The notes below the pieces were generated by a model. It searched no databases and had not been told where the DNA came from. It worked only from the letters and a program-made list of their open reading frames with translations. Shown here in pieces: positions 1 through 5,195 of a stretch of DNA of 5,195 nucleotides. This DNA is from Euryarchaeota archaeon UBA59 (GTDB lineage: Archaea > Thermoplasmatota > Poseidoniia > Poseidoniales > Thalassarchaeaceae). Position numbers and translations under genes: made by a program. The DNA is taken from assembly GCA_002505495.1 (NCBI GenBank), contig DAVI01000091.1, forward strand, positions 2,816-8,010, in the 5' to 3' direction. Each line of letters begins with the position of its first letter. The stretch's first letter is position 1.

Positions 1-740
1 ATCAGAAACGGTCGCTCTCCACTTAGGGCGAGCGCAGTCGGGTGGAATTGGACGAACTCCAGGTCGCGCACCGCAGCGCCGGCGCGCACAGCAATTGCGA
101 TGCCGTCGCCGGTCGCAACTGCAGGATTGGTGGTAAGACGCCAAAGTTGCCCAGCGCCTCCAGTGGCGAGTAGAACGGCCCGGCTTGGGAGGGTGAATAC
201 CTTGCCATCATCACCGAGACACCAGAGCCCGACCACCCCCCTTTCATCAGAGTGCCTGTCAGCCAGAATCAAGTCGAGTGCGAGGCAGTCTTCGTGAATC
301 GTCACATCAGGTGAGGCGCGGCAGCCATCGATTAGAGCCCTCTCGATTTCAGCTCCAGTCGCATCCTTCGAGTGGAGGATTCTGCGCTGCTCGTGGCCTC
401 CTTCCATCACCAGGTCGTACTCGCCGTCGCTCGCTCGGTCGAATCGGACACCCTCCGATATGAGGTCGTCAATTCGGGCACTCGCCTCGTTGACCACCAT
501 CCTGACGATTTCCTCGTCGCAGATGCCACCACCCGCCGACAGGGTGTCGAGCACATGGCCCTCCAGTGCCTCCAAATCGGTCGAGTCGAGAACTCCCGCA
601 ATGCCACCCTGCGCCCAGTTGGTCGAGGAGTCGGCAAGTCGCCGCTTGGTCACCAATGCGACCTTCAGCCCTGCCCGGGCACATTTGAGCGTAACAAAGA
701 GTCCGGCGATACCGGAGCCAACGATGGTGACATCGGTCAT
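1..740 (-). CDS. nadB: L-aspartate oxidase NadB, N-terminal 246 residues (3' end outside window)
   Basis: The product is a flavoenzyme that oxidises L-aspartate to iminoaspartate, the first step of de novo NAD synthesis, which quinolinate synthase NadA continues. It is expected in the cytoplasm. Visible in the translation: a Rossmann FAD motif GSGIAGL at residues 8-14; STNWAQGGIAG at 39-49, the flavin-contacting segment, without the histidine that carries covalent FAD in succinate dehydrogenase SdhA; EGGHEQRRILHSKDATG at 113-129, matching the E. coli NadB stretch with active-site Glu121; ATGGAGQLW at 192-200; TTNPAVATGDGIA at 203-215; and LEFVQFHPTAL at 227-237, whose His233 matches E. coli His244. 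These favour NadB over SdhA/FrdA. The family is about 500-540 residues, so roughly half is present; the later active-site arginines lie outside. The ATG at 740 is chosen because it puts the Rossmann strand at the usual distance from the N-terminus. In-frame ATGs at 779 and 794 would add an atypical polar extension. A weak GAGTGAG lies 4 bases upstream. It is divergent from the membrane-protein gene. Confidence 0.95.
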   Translation of the reverse strand, partial: MTDVTIVGSGIAGLFVTLKCARAGLKVALVTKRRLADSSTNWAQGGIAGVLDSTDLEALEGHVLDTLSAGGGICDEEIVRMVVNEASARIDDLISEGVRFDRASDGEYDLVMEGGHEQRRILHSKDATGAEIERALIDGCRASPDVTIHEDCLALDLILADRHSDERGVVGLWCLGDDGKVFTLPSRAVLLATGGAGQLWRLTTNPAVATGDGIAIAVRAGAAVRDLEFVQFHPTALALSGERPFL

Positions 741-886
741 CAGACTCACTCGGGAGCCGTCGCTCCACCCCGTTTGCATTGAAGGTTGCGCCATCGGCTC
801 GCGCCCTTCCGGGAGGCCCTTGAGCGCCTGTATCGACTTCCATCCCTGCGCAACCGCTATCAGTCTCCGGTGAGGACCTGTGGACG
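741..886. other. Divergent intergenic region between nadB and the membrane-protein gene
   Basis: These 146 bases must hold the promoters of both divergent genes, unless the nadB start is further upstream at 779 or 794. I see no good TTTATA-type TATA box in either direction and no strong inverted repeat. The region is GC-rich and has no plausible small gene. The only local signal is GGTGAGGA at 869-876, about 10 bases before the plus-strand ATG at 887, which resembles part of the archaeal/bacterial anti-16S core GGAGGTGA and could serve as a ribosome-binding site. Confidence 0.5.
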
Positions 887-1690
887 ATGTCGAAGGTGCG
901 GCCGCTGCTATTCGCAGTCCTCGGTGTCCTGCTGCTCGGCTTCGTCCTCTACAATGTGGAGATAGGTCTCTACTACTTCCAGTACCCAGGAGAAATCATC
1001 CACTACAAGTTGAATCTCACGGAACTGGTGTCGGGAAACTGCGGTAGAGAGCAGATAAATGACGACCTTAGAGACTACCGCGAGAGCGCTTGCACCTCGC
1101 CGTTGGGCACCTATCATCTGACAGACCTCATACTGGCAGGTTTAGGGCTGATATGCTCTCTCGCAGCACCAGTCATGGCACTCCGACAGTCAGGCAGTCT
1201 CCGCGTCAGCCGTTCCACGGCAGTCAATCTCGCCCGTGTCAGGATGTTTTTGGGTCTCTCCCTAGTCCTCGTAGCGGTCGCAGATTTCCTCGGCTTGCTC
1301 AACGCAGATGGGCAACCGCTGGATTGGTCAGGGATTATCGGAATTGCTGTTCCAGCCTTTTATGTCGACATGGCTCTGCTACTCAGCGGGATCACGATTC
1401 TCCGAAAGGCGCTGAAGGCGCTCAAGCGCGCCTCCAAGAAGTCGGACAGGTATGCAGAACCCTGGGAAGTAGCCGGTGCAGGGACATTCAAGGGTTCACT
1501 CGAGAAGAGGAGCGGTTCGGGGCCGATGACCGTCGGTGACCTGAGGTCAGCTCTCCAGTTGGACCAGTACGAGGACATCTTCCAAGTCGGCACGAGCAGC
1601 GGGCACGAGGAAATGAAGGTCGGTAGGCTCTGCCACTACTGCAACGGCCAAGGCTGTGTTCAATGTGGTGGGACTGGAGAACTCAACTGA
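887..1690 (+). CDS. Unrecognised four-helix membrane protein with C-terminal tandem CxxCxGxG zinc-binding tail
   Basis: I do not recognise this 267-residue protein as a named family. Hydrophobic segments lie at about residues 6-24, 79-99, 119-138 and 148-172. The loop at 100-119 and the segment after helix 4 (KALKALKRASKK, 174-185) are rich in Arg/Lys, so the positive-inside rule puts both termini in the cytoplasm. The 25-78 loop would be outside; it carries two cysteines (52 and 69) that could form a disulfide. A polar linker (186-247) holds a possible amphipathic helix near 214-232. The tail has CHYCNGQG at 249-256 followed directly by CVQCGGTG at 257-264. Each fits the DnaJ CxxCxGxG repeat, and four cysteines (249, 252, 257, 260) suffice for one zinc ion. 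The protein ends three residues later. There is no J domain. The ATG at 887 begins just before helix 1 and has GGTGAGGA about 10 bases upstream. Zinc binding and topology are inferred; function is unknown. Confidence 0.85.
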   Translation: MSKVRPLLFAVLGVLLLGFVLYNVEIGLYYFQYPGEIIHYKLNLTELVSGNCGREQINDDLRDYRESACTSPLGTYHLTDLILAGLGLICSLAAPVMALRQSGSLRVSRSTAVNLARVRMFLGLSLVLVAVADFLGLLNADGQPLDWSGIIGIAVPAFYVDMALLLSGITILRKALKALKRASKKSDRYAEPWEVAGAGTFKGSLEKRSGSGPMTVGDLRSALQLDQYEDIFQVGTSSGHEEMKVGRLCHYCNGQGCVQCGGTGELN

Positions 1691-1890
1691 TTCGGGTTCA
1701 GCCGGGAGATTTGGAGAGAAACAAGGGGTTCACAGGTGGCACCTCTGTCAAATGTCTCTGACTTTCATATGACAATCCGCCCGGAGAGTTAGTTGAATGA
1801 ACTCGTATCGAGGATAATCAATGCCAACGGCTCTCATGGCGAGCGGTGTCTATGGACCGTTAGACGGCGTGGAGATTGCTCCTTGGAAAC

Positions 1891-1904
1891 CGCGCGCTCG
1901 CGCG
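1891..1904. repeat. GC-rich dyad CGCGC-N4-GCGCG
   Basis: The sequence CGCGC GCTC GCGCG is a perfect 5-bp inverted repeat with a 4-base spacer, lying 16 bases before the candidate TATA box of smc. No T-tract follows, so an intrinsic terminator is unlikely. It could be a protein-binding site or simply a local run of alternating C and G. Confidence 0.4.
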
Positions 1905-1919
1905 TTACCCGCCACTATG

Positions 1920-1927
1920 CTTTATAC
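1920..1927 (+). promoter_or_regulatory. Candidate archaeal TATA box for smc
   Basis: CTTTATAC at 1920-1927 matches the archaeal TATA-box consensus (about TTTATA) and stands out in a GC-rich background. The usual spacing of about 25 bases would put the transcription start near 1946-1952, giving smc a leader of some 32-38 bases to the ATG at 1984. The preceding bases (CCACTATG) are not a good purine-rich BRE, which lowers confidence. Confidence 0.45.
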
Positions 1928-1952
1928 ACGGTTGAAAGACCCCGGTGATTCC

Positions 1953-1973
1953 GTGGTCGTTAATTGCGACCAC
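1953..1973. repeat. Perfect 7-bp inverted repeat in the predicted smc leader (candidate operator or hairpin)
   Basis: GTGGTCG at 1953-1959 and CGACCAC at 1967-1973 are exact reverse complements separated by TTAATTG; a T-G wobble could add an eighth pair in RNA. The repeat ends 10 bases before the ATG at 1984 and lies at or just after the predicted transcription start. That position suits a repressor site blocking transcription or an RNA hairpin affecting ribosome access. The AT-rich centre between GC-rich half-sites is typical of DNA-binding dyads. No known regulator is assigned. Confidence 0.5.
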
Positions 1974-1983
1974 ACCGCAGGGG

Positions 1984-4900
1984 ATGGGACACTTGCATCT
2001 GAAAGCATTGGAACTAGAGAACTTCAAATCATTCAAAGGCGAGGTCACTATACCTCTTGAAGAGGGATTCACCGGGATCACAGGTCCCAATGGCTCCGGG
2101 AAATCCAACTGTGGTGACGCCATACAATTCGTGCTCGGAACGAGGAGTTCGAAGAGTCTGAGGGCAAAGAACATCGCTGAACTGATTTTCAATGGGGGCA
2201 ACCGGGGAAGGGCCGCCAAGCACTGCAAAGCGACACTCGTCTTCTCCAACTTGAAGGCGAAGGACGGCTCGCGCCGAATGCAGGTCGATTCCGACGAAGT
2301 GAGGCTCACTCGCTCCATCAAACTCGGTCGTAAGGGGAATGTCAATTCTTCCTACTACCTCAATGATCGCCCCTCCACCGCCACAGAGATTCGCAGGCTC
2401 CTCACCGGGGCTGGCGCACGCGGGGACGGATACAACATCGTGCTGCAGGGCGATGTCACCGCACTGGCAATCATGACCGCGACTCAGCGCCGCAAGGTGC
2501 TCGAGGATGTCGCCGGTGTAACCGCCTACGACGATGAGATTCGCAAGGCTGGCAAACAGCAGGACAAGGTTGAGCAGTTCCTCGAGCAGATTGCGATTCT
2601 TGAGGAAGAGATCACCAGCCGCATCAAGACCCTCTCGAAGGAGAGAGAGCAGGCGATGAAGTATCGCGAGTTGAGGGAAGCACTCGACAACTCGCGCCAG
2701 ACTCTGATGCAGTCGAGGCATCGCAGTCGATTCGAGGAGATTGAATTGGTTGCCGATGAGAGAAGCGGTTACATCGAGCGGTTGGAAACGATTGGTGAGG
2801 ACATTCAGACAGGTGCCCAGCTGGAGCTTGACATCGAGGACCAACTGGCCGAGATTCAGCGTCAGTTGAACGAGGTGCTTGGCGATGATGGTAAGCGATT
2901 GGCTGACCAACAACGCCGCCTCGAAGTTGAGGTCGAGACCCGAAAGGACCGGATTAGTGACCTCGAGAAGACCATCGAAGAGGCAGATGCAGAGTCCGAG
3001 GTTCTCGCTGCTGAGCGAGATGATGCGCAGAAAGCACTCGAAGAGCACGAGGAATCCCTCAAGTCGGCCCGAGCGGCAGTTGGCGAGGCGGACGAGAAGT
3101 TACAGGCCGCGGCAGACGCCGAGGAGGAGGCGCGAACCGCCCTCGACTCAGGTGACAAAGTTACTCACGAGGCGAACCGCGCCTTCGGCAAGGCGACAGA
3201 TGCAGTCGAGAAGGCGCAGAAAGATGCCAACGAGGCCCACCTCGAGGCAGAAAGGACGCGCCAGAGCGTCGAACTTCTCCACGAACAACTTGCCGAACTC
3301 GAGGTCGCGCTCGACGAAGCGCGACTGACACGCGACGACCTGCTCCTCCATGGCGAAGACCTTGAGGAAGGCGCACCCGAGACAGACCGCACCTCACTGG
3401 CTGAGCAACACGCTAGGATTCAACGGCAGGAGAGAGGCCTCCTCGAAGATGTCGAGAGAGCGGAGACCCAGTTGCGAACCGCCGAGATGACTCTCCTCCG
3501 CGCCCGCGGCGAGTTGGAAAACCGAAGCGGCAGTCGAGGCGGAATGGCCCAGGCGGTCAAGGCGATAATGACCCTCAGAGACCGCGGCGAAGTCAACGGA
3601 ATTCTCGGTTCAGTCGGTGAGCTCTGCGCTCCCAAGGAACCCCGTCACGAAGAGGCATTGGCTTGGTCGATGGGTGGCGGGATGAACAGCATCGTCGTCA
3701 GAAATGATGAGACTGCGGCTAAGTGCATCGCCTGGTTGCGCAAGAACGACGCTGGCCGTGCCACCTTCCTTCCACTCAACAAACTGCAGTCACGCCGGCC
3801 GGCTGGAAAGGCAGTGATGGTTTCCCGTGAGGCGGGAGTCGTCGGATTGGCAATCGACCTCCTAGACTTCGACCCGTCAATCGAGGACGCGGTCAGGAAT
3901 GTCGTCCGTGACACCCTCATCGTCGATACGATGGACATCGCTCGGCGTCACATGGGTGGTGTCAGGATGGTCACTCTCAACGGCGGAGTCATCGAAGCGA
4001 GTGGCGCCATGGTCGGCGGCTCATCCAAGGGTCGCAGAATGCAATTTGGTGGCCGAATAGCAGGTTCATCAGCGGTGGAGAATGCACAACAGGAAGTCGA
4101 GCGGCTGCAGTTGGTCTCTGAGACCACCCGGGCAGCCCTCAACGAACTTCGCCGTAACGAACACGACCTCCGGGAGAGGATCGCCAACCTCACCAATGAC
4201 GACCACGCCCTCCAAGTCCGTGCCTGGAAGGACGACCTGAAAAGAGCCGAGACCGCCTTCACCGCATCTGAGAGCAAGGTCACATCGGCCAACAACAAGG
4301 TCGGTCTGGAGAAGACGGCCCAGGAAAAGTCTGAGCAGAAGGCAGAAGCGGCTGCCACTGCATTGGAACAGTCGGTCGAAGACCGAGCGACCGCTGCCGA
4401 GATTCTTCAAGCGGCGAGCCCGGCTCGCCTCTCCCTGCTTCTGCGCGACTCGGAGAGACTACGCAACGAGGCGGAGCGTGCCAGACTCACCGCGGAGTCG
4501 ACCCTCTCCGGCGGCGAGAATCAGTCACAACTTCTCGGTAGTCAGGCGGCAGACTACTCCCGCCGACACGGCGAGCAGATTGGCATCATTGAGAAGGCGA
4601 AGGCGAGAATCACAGAGATGGAGGGCGAGATCGAGGTCTATCAAGTGGAACTCGACATCGTCGTCGAAGCACACTCACAGGTCACCGAGGAGCACAGGGA
4701 GTTGGATGACCAGCGCCTCAACCTCCGCGAGGACAGAGCAACCCTGCGCGCCCGATTGGAGCAGAAGGGGCGCGAAAGGGAGACAACCCGCAAGCGAATC
4801 GACGACCTCAACTTGCAGATAGAGCAGAGGCGACGCGCACTCGAGGAACTCACAGAGGAGATGCAACTTCTCGAGATCAGGCCGCCCAAGAGTGACGACA

Positions 4901-5195
4901 CCCTTCCAACTGTCAAGGACATCGAAGCGATTGTCCGAACACTCGAGCGCAAGGTCAACAACCTCGGCGATGTCAACATGCGAGCCATCGAGCAGTACGA
5001 CGAAGCAATGGAGCGCAGTGGAAACCTCACTGAGGATGCAAAGAAACTCCGGGCGCGGAGAAACCAACTGGTCGGTCTCGCCGACCAACTTGAAGATGAG
5101 CGCTGCGCCCGCTTCACAACAGTTCTCAATATCGTCAATGAGAATTTCGGCCGAGTCTTCAAGCACCTGCAACCGGGTGGCGCAGCAGAGTTGCG
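1984..5195 (+). CDS. smc: Chromosome segregation/condensation protein SMC, N-terminal 1070 residues (3' end outside window)
   Basis: SMC proteins dimerise through a hinge and use an ABC-type ATPase head to entrap and extrude DNA, with kleisin partner ScpA. Seen here: NFKSFKG at residues 13-19; Walker A GPNGSGKS at 34-41; NIVLQGDVT at 151-159 with Q-loop Gln155; EDVAGVTAYD at 174-183, closing the N-terminal head; a charged heptad-rich arm about 190-520; a hinge about 535-680 with GGGMNSIVV (564-572), GRATFLPLN (591-599) and SGAMVGGS (673-680); a second arm about 690-960; and NNLGDVNMRAIEQYDE (992-1007), leading into the C-terminal head. The frame is open throughout. SMCs are usually about 1150-1200 residues, so about 100-130 are missing, including signature motif, Walker B and D-loop. 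The start is uncertain: ATG 1984 is taken, but TTG 1993 would give (M)HLKALEL, closer to typical SMC N-termini, with GGGG 9 bases upstream. GTG 1945 is less likely. Oddities: Cys43-Gly44 follow SN after Walker A where Ile is usual, and an LSGGE sits in the second arm. Confidence 0.97.
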   Translation, partial: MGHLHLKALELENFKSFKGEVTIPLEEGFTGITGPNGSGKSNCGDAIQFVLGTRSSKSLRAKNIAELIFNGGNRGRAAKHCKATLVFSNLKAKDGSRRMQVDSDEVRLTRSIKLGRKGNVNSSYYLNDRPSTATEIRRLLTGAGARGDGYNIVLQGDVTALAIMTATQRRKVLEDVAGVTAYDDEIRKAGKQQDKVEQFLEQIAILEEEITSRIKTLSKEREQAMKYRELREALDNSRQTLMQSRHRSRFEEIELVADERSGYIERLETIGEDIQTGAQLELDIEDQLAEIQRQLNEVLGDDGKRLADQQRRLEVEVETRKDRISDLEKTIEEADAESEVLAAERDDAQKALEEHEESLKSARAAVGEADEKLQAAADAEEEARTALDSGDKVTHEANRAFGKATDAVEKAQKDANEAHLEAERTRQSVELLHEQLAELEVALDEARLTRDDLLLHGEDLEEGAPETDRTSLAEQHARIQRQERGLLEDVERAETQLRTAEMTLLRARGELENRSGSRGGMAQAVKAIMTLRDRGEVNGILGSVGELCAPKEPRHEEALAWSMGGGMNSIVVRNDETAAKCIAWLRKNDAGRATFLPLNKLQSRRPAGKAVMVSREAGVVGLAIDLLDFDPSIEDAVRNVVRDTLIVDTMDIARRHMGGVRMVTLNGGVIEASGAMVGGSSKGRRMQFGGRIAGSSAVENAQQEVERLQLVSETTRAALNELRRNEHDLRERIANLTNDDHALQVRAWKDDLKRAETAFTASESKVTSANNKVGLEKTAQEKSEQKAEAAATALEQSVEDRATAAEILQAASPARLSLLLRDSERLRNEAERARLTAESTLSGGENQSQLLGSQAADYSRRHGEQIGIIEKAKARITEMEGEIEVYQVELDIVVEAHSQVTEEHRELDDQRLNLREDRATLRARLEQKGRERETTRKRIDDLNLQIEQRRRALEELTEEMQLLEIRPPKSDDTLPTVKDIEAIVRTLERKVNNLGDVNMRAIEQYDEAMERSGNLTEDAKKLRARRNQLVGLADQLEDERCARFTTVLNIVNENFGRVFKHLQPGGAAEL

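Larger units (their letters stand above)
1691..1983. other. Intergenic region upstream of smc, no convincing gene
   Basis: This 293-base stretch has no tRNA-like T-arm, no T-tract terminator and no convincing coding sequence. A 79-codon open frame at 1821-2060 overlaps the smc start in another frame and looks accidental. The left part has an imperfect short hairpin around 1731-1749 (ACAGGTGGCACCTCTGT, tiny loop) and an 8-bp palindrome TCATATGA at 1765-1772, either of which could be chance. The right part, 1891-1973, concentrates the likely regulatory elements of smc and is annotated separately. The length and these elements suggest that smc is transcribed on its own rather than read through from the membrane-protein gene. 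Confidence 0.55.

Noticed and set aside
469..843. 124-codon minus-strand open frame starting upstream of nadB
   Set aside because: It is in a different frame from the NadB motifs and overlaps them; no domain is visible.
372..873. Plus-strand open frames of 136 and 137 codons
   Set aside because: They are mostly antisense to nadB, whose flavoprotein motifs are clear on the minus strand, and their compositions look random.
1731..1749. Possible terminator hairpin after the membrane-protein gene
   Set aside because: The pairing ACAGGTG/CACCTCTGT has a mismatch or bulge, almost no loop, and no following T-tract, so I do not call a terminator.
1691..1760. tRNA-like GGGTTCA near 1695
   Set aside because: There is no matching T-arm partner, acceptor stem or anticodon arm around it.
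1821..2060. 79-codon plus-strand open frame before and across the smc start
   Set aside because: It overlaps the first 77 bases of smc in another frame, contains the candidate TATA box and palindrome, and has no ribosome-binding site or recognisable protein pattern.
2029..3048. Long open frame of 339 codons on the minus strand
   Set aside because: It lies wholly antisense to the conserved SMC coding region, where all SMC motifs read on the plus strand. Long antisense frames are expected opposite such biased codon use, and its protein shows no recognisable domain.
4641..5172. Two minus-strand open frames of 165-173 codons
   Set aside because: Both are antisense to the second SMC arm and start of the C-terminal head; the Ser/Arg-rich or Leu-rich compositions are typical shadows of a Glu/Arg-rich coiled coil.

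Overview
The window reads as an ordinary chromosomal segment of a moderately GC-rich archaeon. Three protein genes are supported: a partial L-aspartate oxidase gene (nadB) on the minus strand that runs off the left edge, an unrecognised four-helix membrane protein on the plus strand, and a large SMC chromosome-condensation protein (smc) on the plus strand that runs off the right edge. The style of the SMC N-terminus, a TTTATA-type promoter element ahead of it, and the lack of clear bacterial -35/-10 signals suggest a euryarchaeon, possibly a marine group II (Poseidoniales)-like lineage. That assignment rests on recalled family resemblance and is moderate at best.

Layout. Positions 1-740 (minus) hold the first 246 codons of nadB, including the FAD-binding fold and part of the active site. 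Positions 741-886 are a short divergent intergenic region. Positions 887-1690 (plus) encode a 267-residue membrane protein with four predicted helices and a cytoplasmic tail that ends in two back-to-back CxxCxGxG motifs, the zinc-binding repeat of DnaJ. Positions 1691-1983 form a 293-base stretch without a convincing gene. Its right part holds a GC-rich dyad, a candidate TATA box, and a perfect 7-bp inverted repeat (GTGGTCG / CGACCAC) just ahead of smc. Positions 1984-5195 encode 1070 uninterrupted codons of SMC: N-terminal ATPase half-head with Walker A and Q-loop, first coiled-coil arm, hinge, second arm, and the start of the C-terminal half-head. The signature motif and Walker B lie beyond the window.

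The three genes do not form an evident pathway. nadB starts NAD synthesis, smc acts in chromosome organisation, and the membrane protein has no assigned role. nadB and the membrane-protein gene are divergent. smc appears to have its own promoter rather than being co-transcribed with the membrane protein. No tRNA, rRNA, CRISPR array, insertion sequence or phage gene was seen. I found no clearly new multi-gene system. The most unusual items are the membrane protein with the compact DnaJ-type zinc tail and the palindrome in the predicted smc leader.
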